In this document: piece after piece, positions 16,780-25,399 of the stretch | Layout: every line of letters begins with the position of its first letter | Position numbering within the stretch: the first letter of the stretch is position 1 | Assembly (NCBI RefSeq): GCF_900167005.1 | Contig: NZ_FUXW01000015.1 | Coordinates: 1 to 51,336, forward strand | Length of the DNA: 51,336 bases | Source: Butyricicoccus pullicaecorum DSM 23266 | GTDB taxonomy: Bacteria; Bacillota; Clostridia; Oscillospirales; Butyricicoccaceae | Direction: 5' to 3' | Notes under the pieces: generated by a model | What the model saw: only the letters and a program-made list of their open reading frames with translations | What the model was told of the DNA's origin: nothing | The model's database searches: none | Program-made: the position numbers and the translations under genes

Positions 16780-17276
16780 AATACAAGAATTCCCCTTTTT
16801 TGACAGCAAGTTTGTTTGTGCAGAAAGGGGTCTTGTGGCGCAAAAATTCTCAAAATCAGCTGTGCTTGGACCGGACGGCCCGGCGCGGTCGGATTTCTCA
16901 CACCAACAAAGAAACGAGCAGCGTGTTATCTTTTTTTAAGGGGAATATACGTTGCTTTTTTCGGGTGTAAGAGCGAATGCGCCGATTTGGCAAAAAATCG
17001 CAGCGGTATTTTGATGCTGCGGTTTGGGTTACTCATCCGCGCAGGGAACCGGCATGGTTTCCGGTATGGATGGGGGACAAAATTTTCCGACTGTATGGAG
17101 GTGAGAAGGCTGGTTTGCGGCCGGAGGTTCCCGCAAACGATCAAAGCGCGTGACTGGGTGGTCATGCGACGTCTGTATTGACACAAAAAAGGGGAGTTCC
17201 TGTCCGTGAGGATGCGGACAAAACTCTGCGTTGCCCAAAATATCAAAAAACGACAACGAAAGAGAGAGATTTAAAA
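16780..17276 (+). promoter_or_regulatory. Long structured 5' leader upstream of the kdgT-like gene
   Basis: About 500 bases of transcribed non-coding sequence. The short frames within it have no ribosome sites and no recognisable protein. Hairpins can be drawn at 16999-17021 (CGCAGC/GCTGCG), 17048-17065 (ACCGG/CCGGT), 17113-17138 (GTTTGCGG/CCGCAAAC) and 17194-17226 (GAGTT and GTCCG with CGGAC and AACTC). The last lies about 50 bases before the start codon. A T7 run at 16929-16936 could mark an early attenuation site. I recognise no known riboswitch class. It may also contain IclR binding sites near the promoter. Confidence 0.5.
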
Positions 17277-18272
17277 ATGTTAGGTAAAGTACGAATTCTG
17301 GGAACCATGAAGAAGTTTCCCGCAGGCGTTATGGTTATTCCGCTTCTGCTGGGCTGCATCATCAACACCTTTTTCCCGGACATTCTGACCATCGGCGGTT
17401 TTACCACCGGCCTGTTTAAGGGCGGTATCCAGACCCTGATCGGTCTGTTCCTGTTCTGCAGCGGTGCTACGATCGACGTAAAAATGGCAGGACGCACGGT
17501 ATATGTCGGCGTCGTCCTGACTGCATTAAAGTTCTTCCTGGGCTTTGGCCTGGGCATCCTGCTGAACGTTCTGTTCGGCGAAGCAGGCCTGCTGGGTCTG
17601 AGCTCGCTGGCGATCATCGGTGCGGTCACCAACTCCAACGGCGTTATCTATGCGACCCTGGCTGGTGAGTACGGTGAGGAGAGCGACGTCGGTGCGACCT
17701 CCATTCTGGCGCTCAACGACGGCCCGTTCTTCACCATGATCGCACTGGGTGCTGCCGGCATGGGCACCTTCCCGGCTAAGGACATGATCGCCTGCATGGT
17801 TCCCATGATCCTGGGCTTCATCGTTGGTAACCTCGACCATGAGTGGCGCAAGATCCTGGCGCACGGCATGATCGTCCTGCCGCCCTTCAACGGCTTCACC
17901 CTGGGCGCAGGCATGAACCTGTTCAACATCGCAGCTGCTGGTGCTTCGGGCGTTGTGCTCGGTCTGATGACTCTGCTGGTTACCGGCGTGCTGTCCTTCA
18001 TCATCTACAGCCTGCTGCGCCGCTGTCCCGACCCGATGGGTGCGGCAATCGGTACAACGGCAGGTGTTGCGGCGACCACGCCTGCATCCATCGCGGCTTC
18101 CGACCCGACGTTTGAACCGCAGGTTGAGACAGCAACCGCACAGATCGCAGCGAGCGTTGTTATCACTGCAATCCTGTGCCCGCTGATGGTATCGTTCCTG
18201 GCGAAGTGGAGCGACAAGTGGTTTGAGAAGCGCGGCAAGAAGCGCCGTGAGCTTGCAAACCTGGAGGAGTAA
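17277..18272 (+). CDS. kdgT: 2-keto-3-deoxygluconate permease family protein
   Basis: This 331-residue, very hydrophobic permease of the KdgT family imports 2-keto-3-deoxygluconate or a related sugar acid with protons. ATG 17277 begins the family-typical N-terminus, followed by MKKFPAGVMVIPLLLGCIIN; the open frame further upstream is leader. About ten membrane segments are visible, with the conserved-looking GAVTNSNGVIYATLAGEYG and GTTAGVAATTPASIA stretches. The ribosome site is weak (AAAGAGAGAG). It is the first gene of an operon with the amidohydrolase (43-bp gap) and PdxA-like genes, under a long leader and divergent from an IclR gene. The actual substrate may differ from KDG, because no KDG kinase or aldolase is nearby. 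Confidence 0.88.
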   Translation: MLGKVRILGTMKKFPAGVMVIPLLLGCIINTFFPDILTIGGFTTGLFKGGIQTLIGLFLFCSGATIDVKMAGRTVYVGVVLTALKFFLGFGLGILLNVLFGEAGLLGLSSLAIIGAVTNSNGVIYATLAGEYGEESDVGATSILALNDGPFFTMIALGAAGMGTFPAKDMIACMVPMILGFIVGNLDHEWRKILAHGMIVLPPFNGFTLGAGMNLFNIAAAGASGVVLGLMTLLVTGVLSFIIYSLLRRCPDPMGAAIGTTAGVAATTPASIAASDPTFEPQVETATAQIAASVVITAILCPLMVSFLAKWSDKWFEKRGKKRRELANLEE

Positions 18273-18315
18273 ACCTCATAAAATACCCTGCAAATAAAGA
18301 CGGGAGGAATGTACA

Positions 18316-19533
18316 ATGAAGCAAATTATCACCGCGCGCACTGTGCTGGCTGGTTCGGAACTGGAAGAGATCCAGAACGGTGCGGTTGTCGTAGAAGACG
18401 GCAAGGTTGTTAAGGTTGTACCTGCCGAGCAACTGACCGAGGAAGATCGCGCACAGGCAGAGTGGATCGCGTTCGAGGACGAGACCGTTCTGCCCGGCCT
18501 GATCGAGGGTCATAATCATCTGAGCATCGATGCCCGTAAGTCCAACCATCTGGAGATCCTGGGTACTGCGACCGAGTGCAAGCTGACGCTGCTGGCCGAG
18601 GAAGGCCTGTATGACGATCTGCTGTCCGGTGTCACGACCGTGCGCTGCATGGGCGAGAAGCACGACCTTGATCTCAAGCTCAAGAAGGAAATCGACGCAG
18701 GCAATCTGGTTGGTCCGGACATCCTGCCTGCCGGTGTCGGCATGAAGGGTTCGAACGGCAGCGGCTACATCGGCGCACCGCACTCCGGTGTCGAGGAGTT
18801 CCGCCGCACGGCGCGTTCCAACGTTGCCAAGGGCGTAAAGCTGCTCAAGATCTTCACCACCCCGGGTGTATTCTCGACCGAACAGGATTTTATTCCGTCT
18901 TTCCTGTCGGCTGAAGAGATTCGCACGGTTGTTGAGGAGGCACACCGCCTGCATCTGCCGGTTGCGGCACACTGCATCGGCGGTCAGGCACTGCGCGACT
19001 GTGTCGAGCAGGGCGTTGACGTCATCGAGCACGCATACTGTGCATCCAAGGAAGATATCGAGCTGCTCAAGGCACACCCGGATTGCTGGGTTGACCTGAC
19101 CACCGGTATCTACCTCGACCCCGACCGTGAGCAGTACCTGTCCGAGAACAACGCGCGCAACGTGCGTGCCGGTCGTGAGATCGTGCGCGAGTGCGTGGGC
19201 AATCTGGTACGCGCAGGCATCCACTTTGCACTGGGTACCGACGCAAACCACGGCCTGCTGTGGAAGGAAGTCGTATACACCGTCGAGCTGGGCGCAAGCA
19301 AGCGCGATGCCCTCAAGGGTGTTACCAGCAACGCGGCTTACATTTCCCGCCTGTCGGGCAAGAAGGGCGAGCTGACCGCCGGCGCGGACGCCGACATCAT
19401 CGCGGTCAAGGGCAATCCGCTGGAGGACCCCGCAGTGCTCGCAGATGTATCCTTCGTCATGAAGAAGGGTGTTGTTTATAAAAAGAACGGCGCTCCGACC
19501 GCGTGCTGCCGCTCCATCCAGAAGACGCTGTAA
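18316..19533 (+). CDS. Amidohydrolase-superfamily metal-dependent hydrolase (imidazolonepropionase-like)
   Basis: This 405-residue cytoplasmic hydrolase starts behind GGGAGGAAT. The amidohydrolase barrel is marked by GLIEGHNHLS (HxH metal site), the lysine-bearing segment KLLKIFTTPG, AAHCIGG, VIEHAYC and the catalytic aspartate in LGTDANHG. The C-terminal GELTAGADADIIAVKGNPL strand is typical of imidazolonepropionase/prolidase-like members. These enzymes open cyclic amides or lactam-like rings or cleave C-N bonds. It sits between a sugar-acid permease and a PdxA-like dehydrogenase, so it probably acts on an imported acidic or amide compound. The substrate is not known. Confidence 0.88.
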   Translation: MKQIITARTVLAGSELEEIQNGAVVVEDGKVVKVVPAEQLTEEDRAQAEWIAFEDETVLPGLIEGHNHLSIDARKSNHLEILGTATECKLTLLAEEGLYDDLLSGVTTVRCMGEKHDLDLKLKKEIDAGNLVGPDILPAGVGMKGSNGSGYIGAPHSGVEEFRRTARSNVAKGVKLLKIFTTPGVFSTEQDFIPSFLSAEEIRTVVEEAHRLHLPVAAHCIGGQALRDCVEQGVDVIEHAYCASKEDIELLKAHPDCWVDLTTGIYLDPDREQYLSENNARNVRAGREIVRECVGNLVRAGIHFALGTDANHGLLWKEVVYTVELGASKRDALKGVTSNAAYISRLSGKKGELTAGADADIIAVKGNPLEDPAVLADVSFVMKKGVVYKKNGAPTACCRSIQKTL

Positions 19534-19616
19534 GTCGACTGGATGCGGCAGGGCACAAAGACACCGCTCTTTTGTGTGTATATCCCAGAACTTTCATTAG
19601 ATTTGGAGGAAGAATT

Positions 19617-20654
19617 ATGAGTCAGTTCACTGGAAAACCCATCCTGGCAGTTCCGCTCGGTGATGCAGCCGGTATCGGCCCCGAGATCATCGCAAAGCTG
19701 TGTGCAAACGGCTTCCTGATGGAGCACGCAAAGCCCATTCTCGTCGGTGACGAGAGCGTCCTCAAGCGCGGCATGAAGGACACCGGTTCGGACTTCGCTT
19801 ACGTGGTCAAGGAGACCATGGAAGAGGCTGTCGAAGAGGCAAAGAAGGAGACCGGTCTGGTTCTGCTCAACACCAAGAGCCTGGACGCTTCCAAGGTTGA
19901 GATCGCTGTTGTTTCGGCTGTCAACGGTAAGGAAGAGGCAGACAACCTGGTTATGATCATGGATTACTGCAAGAAGGGTCTGGTAGAAGGCTTCTGCTTC
20001 GGCCCGCTCAACAAGGCAGCCATGAAGAAGGGCGGCTACAACTTCGAGAGCGAGCACGAGCTGTTTGCTCAGGAGCTCGGCGTTATGGACAAGCCGCACG
20101 GCGAGATGAACGTACTCGACGGCCTGTGGACTTCCCGCGCAACCAGCCATATCCCGCTCAAGGATGTCAGCGCTCACCTGACCCCCAAGACCGTAGGCGA
20201 CGCCATCAATCTGGCTTACGAGACCCTCAAGCGTGCAGGTTATGAAGATCCCAAGGTTGCAATCGCAGCAATCAACCCGCACGGCGGCGACAGCGGCACT
20301 TGCGGCCGTGAGGAGATCGACGTTCTGCAGCCCGCAGTTGCTAAGGCAAACGCTGAGGGCAAGAGCATCGTCGGTCCGTTCCCGTCTGACACCCTGTTCA
20401 TCCGCGCATTCAAGGGCGACTTTGACGCGGTCGTAACCATGTACCACGACCAGGGTCAGATCGCACTCAAGCTCAAGGGCTTCGAGCGCGGTGTTACCGT
20501 AGCAGCTGGCCAGCCCTACGCTATCACCACCCCGGCACACGGTACCGCTTACGACATCGCTGGTACCGGCACCTGCACGACTTCGGCGTTCGAGACCGCT
20601 TACAAGCTGTGCGCAAAGATGGCTGTTACCGACCGTACCTACGGCAAGCAGTAA
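19617..20654 (+). CDS. PdxA-family 4-phospho-hydroxyacid dehydrogenase
   Basis: This 345-residue protein is of the PdxA/PdxA2 family and starts at ATG 19617 behind GGAGGAAG. It opens with PILAVPLGDAAGIGPEI. A metal-site histidine lies in MYHDQGQIALK, and NPHGGDSGTCGREE matches the family. PdxA oxidises 4-phosphohydroxythreonine in vitamin B6 synthesis. PdxA2 relatives oxidise 4-phospho-D-threonate or 4-phospho-D-erythronate in sugar-acid catabolism. With a KdgT-like permease and an amidohydrolase in the same operon, the catabolic role is more likely. The expected partner kinase (DUF1537 type) is absent from this window. An operon terminator follows at 20701. Confidence 0.85.
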   Translation: MSQFTGKPILAVPLGDAAGIGPEIIAKLCANGFLMEHAKPILVGDESVLKRGMKDTGSDFAYVVKETMEEAVEEAKKETGLVLLNTKSLDASKVEIAVVSAVNGKEEADNLVMIMDYCKKGLVEGFCFGPLNKAAMKKGGYNFESEHELFAQELGVMDKPHGEMNVLDGLWTSRATSHIPLKDVSAHLTPKTVGDAINLAYETLKRAGYEDPKVAIAAINPHGGDSGTCGREEIDVLQPAVAKANAEGKSIVGPFPSDTLFIRAFKGDFDAVVTMYHDQGQIALKLKGFERGVTVAAGQPYAITTPAHGTAYDIAGTGTCTTSAFETAYKLCAKMAVTDRTYGKQ

Positions 20655-20700
20655 AAAATTGACAAAACCGATTCTTTTCTGCGCAATGTAATCTGTTTTA

Positions 20701-20738
20701 CGGCTGTATCCGATTGATTCGGATGCAGCCGTTTTTTT
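20701..20738 (+). terminator. Intrinsic terminator of the kdgT-like operon
   Basis: A 13-bp stem containing one G-T wobble (CGGCTG-T-ATCCGA, 20701-20713, with 20719-20731) is followed by seven Ts. Confidence 0.88.
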
Positions 20739-20818
20739 ATCATTTGGGCTTTCTGAAACAAATGATAAAAAGGGAAAGGTTACAAAATGGGGGAATTGTG
20801 CAATCTGACGGAAATTGA

Positions 20819-20847
20819 TTGACACCTTATGGAAGGCGTGATATAAT
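20819..20847 (+). promoter_or_regulatory. Consensus promoter of the gntP-type gene
   Basis: TTGACA (20819-20824) and TATAAT (20842-20847) are separated by 17 bp: a perfect sigma-A promoter. It makes the gntP-type gene a separate transcription unit from the kdgT-like operon. Confidence 0.88.
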
Positions 20848-20854
20848 ATAGAGC

Positions 20855-21095
20855 AATAAGAACGGGGTTCTTAAATACGAATTGCCCGGTGAAATCGCAC
20901 GAAAAAAGCAAAAGAACGGAAAATTGCCTGCAATCTGACCGATTGCAGGCAATTGTCATCGTGCAGAGATCAACCTGTGCAGGCGTAAATGAGAATGGGG
21001 AAAGGAGGAAAGAAGGTAAAAACCGCTGCCCGGCTGGTGCTGGGTATTTGTGCGTAAACAAGCCAATCAAAAAGAAAGAAAAGAGGGGAAATAAT
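20855..21095 (+). promoter_or_regulatory. 240-nt leader with a perfect 14-bp hairpin
   Basis: Within the leader, AATTGCCTGCAATC (20922-20935) pairs perfectly with GATTGCAGGCAATT (20941-20954) around TGACC. No T-tract follows, so it is not an ordinary terminator. It may be an operator for a dimeric regulator overlapping the transcript start region, or an RNA control element. With the promoter and terminator it accounts for most of the 441-base gap between the two genes. Confidence 0.55.
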
Positions 21096-22463
21096 ATGAC
21101 AAGTCCCGGTATGTTAATTGCGGCGCTGGTCGTCGCGATCGCGATTATTTTGTTCTGTATTATTGTGCTCAAGCTCAACGCTGCCATCGGCATGGTGATC
21201 GCCTGTCTGGTCATGGGTCTGGCGGGCGGTCTGGATCTGCTCACCACCGCGTCCACCATTTCGTCAGGCTTCGGCAACATGATGACCAGCATCGGTCTGC
21301 CCGTCGGCTTTGGTACGATACTCGGACAGTTGATGAGCGACAGCGGCGCGGCATCTGTGATTGCCGATAAGCTGGTTTCGGCCTTCCCGGAGAAGCGTTC
21401 CATCTGGGGCCTGAGCGTTGCAGGCTTCATCCTGTCCATTCCGGTATTCTTTGACGTTACCTTCATCATCCTCATCCCGATCGGCATTACCATTGCTTCC
21501 AAGATCGACATGAAGATGTGCTACGTCACCGGCTGTCTGACCATCGGTGCGACGACCGCGCACTGTGTCGTGCCGCCCACGCCCAACCCGCTGGCAGCTG
21601 CCGACATTTTCGGCTTTGATCTGGGTATCATGCTGATCGTTGGTGTTGTGGTTGGCTTCATCACGGTTATGGTGTCCAACTTCATCTACATCAAGATTCA
21701 CGACCGCGGTATCTGGAACGATGCCACGGACATCAACCAGAGCTCTACGGTTGCAGCCGAGCTGGTCGCAAACCGTCAGGCAGAAGACCCGAACAAGCCC
21801 AAGCCGGGCATGTTCCTGTCGCTGCTGCCTATCATCATCCCGGTTGTCTGCATCCTGTTCGGTACGCTGGGCGGCGCAATGTTTGAAGAACCTCCGGTCA
21901 TCTGCACCTTCCTGGGCGACAAGCTGATCGCAATGCTGCTCGGTACGCTGGGCGCATACCTGGTCAGCCTGCCGTATATCGGCCGCAGCAATCTGGAGCA
22001 GTCTGCCGGTGAAGCACTCAAGAGCGCAGGCGTCGTTCTGCTGGTCACCGGTGCAGGCGGCTCGTTCGCATCGGTCATCACTGCGACCGGCATTGGTGAT
22101 GCGATCGTCGGCCTGCTGGGTACCGATACCACCTCGGTGATTCCGGCCATGTTCCTGGCTTACGGCATCGGCCTGATCTTCCGTGTCGCACAGGGTTCGG
22201 GTACGGTTGCAGGTATGACCTCCATGGGCATTATGGCGACCATCGCGCCGATGGTCGGCTGCCATCCGGTATGGATTGCACTGGCATGCCTGTCGGGCGG
22301 TAACTCGATCGGTCACGTCAACGACTCCGGTTTCTGGGTCGCGACCAATATGTCCGGCCTGACCGTCACCGGCGGTCTCAAGACCTATACGCTGGGTTCC
22401 TTTATTTCCTCGGTCTGCATTTTCGTGCTGGCGATTGTAGGTGCCCTTGTGATCCCGCTTTGA
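21096..22463 (+). CDS. GntP-family gluconate-type permease
   Basis: This 455-residue polytopic permease of the gluconate:H+ symporter (GntP) family has ATG 21096 preceded by AGAGGGG; the frame open from 20889 belongs to the leader. About 12 hydrophobic segments are visible. Family-like stretches are SIPVFFDVTFIILIPI and GATTAHCVVPPTPNPLAAADIFG, with RVAQGSGTVAGMTSMGI towards the C-terminus. It imports gluconate or a related hydroxy-acid. It has its own strong promoter and terminator, so it may serve the PdxA-like pathway or an independent substrate. Confidence 0.92.
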   Translation: MTSPGMLIAALVVAIAIILFCIIVLKLNAAIGMVIACLVMGLAGGLDLLTTASTISSGFGNMMTSIGLPVGFGTILGQLMSDSGAASVIADKLVSAFPEKRSIWGLSVAGFILSIPVFFDVTFIILIPIGITIASKIDMKMCYVTGCLTIGATTAHCVVPPTPNPLAAADIFGFDLGIMLIVGVVVGFITVMVSNFIYIKIHDRGIWNDATDINQSSTVAAELVANRQAEDPNKPKPGMFLSLLPIIIPVVCILFGTLGGAMFEEPPVICTFLGDKLIAMLLGTLGAYLVSLPYIGRSNLEQSAGEALKSAGVVLLVTGAGGSFASVITATGIGDAIVGLLGTDTTSVIPAMFLAYGIGLIFRVAQGSGTVAGMTSMGIMATIAPMVGCHPVWIALACLSGGNSIGHVNDSGFWVATNMSGLTVTGGLKTYTLGSFISSVCIFVLAIVGALVIPL

Positions 22464-22480
22464 TCTGATCACATGAAGCG

Positions 22481-22519
22481 AGCGCTCCCTCGATGGACTA
22501 TCGAGGGGTCGCTTTTTTA
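22481..22519 (+). terminator. Intrinsic terminator of the gntP-type gene
   Basis: AGCG and CCCTCGAT (22481-22494) pair with ATCGAGGG and CGCT (22500-22513) and are followed by TTTTTT. Between this and the opposing terminator at 22703 I see no gene; the bases 22520-22702 are featureless. Confidence 0.85.
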
Positions 22520-22702
22520 CGGCCTGCAATCGAGGGATGGCAGGTGCATCAGAAGATGCCGGCCGGTGTGTTGTATTTTGCCCTGAGATGCGCTGTATCG
22601 GCGTGGGACAGAGCGTATGAGAACTTACACATAACGCACGCGTCCATGCGGCAGAGAGCGCCTGTGCGCGAAAGAGAAAGGCCTGCCTCTGGGCTGAATT
22701 TA

Positions 22703-22740
22703 GACAAAAAAAGAGGGCGGTACAATGTACCGTCCTCTTT
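22703..22740 (-). terminator. Intrinsic terminator of the tctBAC operon
   Basis: A 14-bp stem with one wobble (22710-22723 with 22727-22740, AAAGAGG...CCTCTTT) is followed on the minus strand by TTTTTTGTC. Confidence 0.85.
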
Positions 22741-22763
22741 GTGTTGTGAACTGTTTTGGCTGC

Positions 22764-23798
22764 TTAGCTCAGGCCGTTGGAAGCCATGTAATCAGCCTCG
22801 AACTCGGAAACGTAAGCGGTAGCGTCAGCAGAGTTCATGTACTGGCTGATGAGCTGGTTGGGAACCAGGTACTCGTCGTTCCAAGCCTGGGTCTCGGAAA
22901 CCTTCTTGAGTGCGTCAGACCAGAATGCAACAGCTGCATCGCTCATAGCCTTGGGAGCTGCAACACCGCGCCATACCGGAACTTCTACGTTCTCGTAGTC
23001 GCCGATCTCGGACAGGGTGGGAGCATCAGCCAGGTTGCCGCCGAAACGCTCGGTGGACAGAGCCAGAGCCGGGGTCAGGTCGCCGGACTCAACGTACTGG
23101 GAAGCAGCAGCGGGCTTAGAGATAACGAAGTCCAGGTTGCCGCCCAGAGCAGCGGTGATTGCGTCGCCGGTAGAGTCGTAGGTGATGTAGCCCATCTGAT
23201 CCTCGGTCAGGCCGAGCTCTTCAATCAGAGCCTGATAGGTAGCGATATCGTCGCCCTTGGAGCCGCCGATTACAACGTAGGTGCCGTTCTTAGCAGCCTC
23301 GATTGCAGCAGCAAAGTCGGTCATGTCAGCGCCGGTCTTTGCGTAAGCGGTCTTGCCGGTAGCAGAGCCGCAGGAGAACAGGAGCTGCTTGTCGACAGCC
23401 ATGATTGCCAGAATGCGGAAGTTAGAAGAACGATTTGCAGTGTTGGTAACCATGGGCATCAGGTCGCCGGAGTTGAAGGTCAGCAGGTTGTAGTCTGCGT
23501 TCATGGTCATGGTTGCGATCTTGTTACGGCCAACCTCACCAGCACCGTCGGTCTCGTTGGAGATAACGATGGTCTGACCATTGACCAGATCCTCGTTCTT
23601 CATGATGTCAGCGATCTTACGGGAGAAGATATCCGAGCCGCCGCCTGCACCAGAGGTACATACCCAAGTAATGGTTTTAGTGGGGGTGAAAGTGCCGTCT
23701 GCGTTGGTGTCCGAACCGCCACCGCCGCAAGCGGTCAGGGACGCGGTCAGAGTCAGGGCTGCAACTGCCAGAGCAGCCAGCTTCTTCATCTTTTTCAT
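22764..23798 (-). CDS. tctC: Tripartite tricarboxylate transporter substrate-binding lipoprotein
   Basis: This 344-residue extracytoplasmic binding protein of the TctC family is the last gene of the operon. A lipoprotein signal peptide ends in LTAC with lipid-anchored C24 and a glycine-rich linker. The mature part begins with KTITWVCTSGAGGGSDIF, the family's N-terminal ligand loop, and includes LDFVISKPAAASQY. It should capture a carboxylate outside the membrane and deliver it to the TctAB channel. The ribosome site AAAAGGAG is strong. A 7-bp hairpin (23829-23835/23841-23847) lies in the 56-bp gap after tctA and may raise the amount of binding protein relative to permease. The ligand is unknown. 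Confidence 0.92.
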   Translation of the reverse strand: MKKMKKLAALAVAALTLTASLTACGGGGSDTNADGTFTPTKTITWVCTSGAGGGSDIFSRKIADIMKNEDLVNGQTIVISNETDGAGEVGRNKIATMTMNADYNLLTFNSGDLMPMVTNTANRSSNFRILAIMAVDKQLLFSCGSATGKTAYAKTGADMTDFAAAIEAAKNGTYVVIGGSKGDDIATYQALIEELGLTEDQMGYITYDSTGDAITAALGGNLDFVISKPAAASQYVESGDLTPALALSTERFGGNLADAPTLSEIGDYENVEVPVWRGVAAPKAMSDAAVAFWSDALKKVSETQAWNDEYLVPNQLISQYMNSADATAYVSEFEADYMASNGLS

Positions 23799-23854
23799 GT
23801 CGATTCTCCTTTTTTCTTACCAATGTTTATTTCAAATAAATTGAAATCATTAAA

Positions 23855-25387
23855 TTAGACCGAAGTGCTGTTCTTGGACTTGATCTTGCGCATGAGTGCC
23901 TTGAACGAGGGGGTCAGAACGAGTACGAGGAAGATAGCCAGCAGAACGATCTTCAGGGTAGAGTCAGCGAATACGGACAGGCTGCCCTGAGAAGCGATGA
24001 ATGCCTTACGCATGTTCTCTTCGAGCATCGGAGCCAGAACGAATGCCAGCAGCATCGGAGCAGTCGGGAAGCCATTCTTGTCCAGAATGTAGCCTACGAT
24101 ACCAGATACGAACATGACGATAACACCGTACATGGAGTAAGAGGTGGAGTAAGCACCAACGATGCAGACACAGGTGATGATCGGGATCATGAACTTGATC
24201 GGAACGCTCAGAATCTTAATCAGGAAGGGGATGACAGCGACAGCAACTGCCAAGGTAAAGATGTTAGCGATGTACAGGGAAGAAATCAGGCTCCAGCAGA
24301 AATCGGGGTTGGTCTCGAAGAGCAGCGGGCCAGGATTCAGACCCCACATCATCAGACCGCCGAGCAGAACGGCGCCGGTACCCGAACCGGGGATACCCAG
24401 AGCGAGCAGCGGAGCGAATGCGCCGGCAGCTGCGGAGTTGTTACCGGACTCGGATGCAGCGATACCTTCGATTGCACCGGTACCCATGGGCTCTTCGCTC
24501 TTGAACTTCTTCTGCATTGCATAGCCGACCATGGAGCCGGTGGTAGCACCCGAACCGGGCAGAACGCCGACGAAAGTGCCAAGCAGAGAGGAACGCAGTA
24601 CGGGAGGCAGCAGGCGCTTGAAGTCGTGTCGAGTCAGCATCGAACTACGGATGGACAGCTTAACCGCCTCGTAGGTGCCACTCTTACGCTTTTCTTCGTC
24701 AGCCTTGCGCTCGTTGACCAGCTTGATAACCTGAGCGAAGCCAACCGCACCGATGATGAAGGGGGTGAAGGTGATGCCGCCCATGAGGTAGATGTTATCG
24801 AAGTTGTAGCGCGGTACGCCGGACAGGGTGTCCATACCGATGGAAGCGACCAGAATACCCAGCATGGTGATGACAACGCCCTTGGTGGGGTTCTCACCGA
24901 TCAGCCAGCTGATGGAGGTCATCGCGATCAGCAGAATCAGGGTCATCTCAGCGTAGCCGAAGTTCAGACCGAGCTTTGCCAGACCGGAAGCGGTGATGGT
25001 CAGGATGAGGATACCGATGGTACCGCCGATGAAGGAAGCGAAGTTCGCGGTCATCAGAGCCTGACCGGGACGACCCTTCTTAGCCATCGGGTAGCCGTCG
25101 AGTGCGGTGGTGATTGCCGGCGAGTCACCGGGGATGTTCAGCAGAATTGCGCTGAATGCGCCGCCGTACATGTTGGAGTAGTACAGCGCACCGAGCATGA
25201 TGATTGCGGTAGTGGGGTTAAACTTGTAAGTCAGGGGCAGGAGCAGCGCGACGCCGGCCAGCGAGCCCAGACCGGGCATTGCGCCGACGATCAGGCCGAG
25301 GATGGCACCCAGCATACAAACGCCGATGTTCTGGGGATCAAAAACGACCTGGAAACCCGACAACAGGGAAGCAAAATTTTCTAACAT
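23855..25387 (-). CDS. tctA: Tripartite tricarboxylate transporter large permease subunit
   Basis: This 510-residue integral membrane subunit has about 12 segments. It shows the TctA-type GLIVGAMPGLGSLAGVALLLP near the N-terminus and GTFVGVLPGSGATTGSMVGY in the middle, the duplicated proline/glycine loop of this family. It also contains EGIAASESGNNSAAAGAFAPLL. It starts behind AGGAGGTCC, 12 bp after tctB. It forms the sodium- or proton-driven channel for the carboxylate delivered by TctC. Confidence 0.95.
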   Translation of the reverse strand: MLENFASLLSGFQVVFDPQNIGVCMLGAILGLIVGAMPGLGSLAGVALLLPLTYKFNPTTAIIMLGALYYSNMYGGAFSAILLNIPGDSPAITTALDGYPMAKKGRPGQALMTANFASFIGGTIGILILTITASGLAKLGLNFGYAEMTLILLIAMTSISWLIGENPTKGVVITMLGILVASIGMDTLSGVPRYNFDNIYLMGGITFTPFIIGAVGFAQVIKLVNERKADEEKRKSGTYEAVKLSIRSSMLTRHDFKRLLPPVLRSSLLGTFVGVLPGSGATTGSMVGYAMQKKFKSEEPMGTGAIEGIAASESGNNSAAAGAFAPLLALGIPGSGTGAVLLGGLMMWGLNPGPLLFETNPDFCWSLISSLYIANIFTLAVAVAVIPFLIKILSVPIKFMIPIITCVCIVGAYSTSYSMYGVIVMFVSGIVGYILDKNGFPTAPMLLAFVLAPMLEENMRKAFIASQGSLSVFADSTLKIVLLAIFLVLVLTPSFKALMRKIKSKNSTSV

Positions 25388-25399
25388 ATCCGGACCTCC

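Noticed and set aside
16448-17181. Overlapping short plus-strand frames upstream of kdgT
   Set aside because: They lack ribosome sites, and the first starts inside the iclR gene. The region is better explained as promoter and structured leader.
17178-17206. TTGACA at 17178 as a second kdgT promoter
   Set aside because: The sequence 17 bp downstream (TGTCCG) is not a -10 box; the TTGAAA/TATAAT pair at 16745-16773 is much better.
19617-20654. Assignment as the vitamin B6 biosynthesis enzyme PdxA
   Set aside because: There is no PdxJ or other B6 gene nearby, and the operon contains a sugar-acid permease and an amidohydrolase. A catabolic PdxA2-type role fits better.
22725-25384. Plus-strand frames opposite tctC and tctA
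   Set aside because: They mirror clear transporter genes and resemble no known protein. The first begins inside the tctC terminator.
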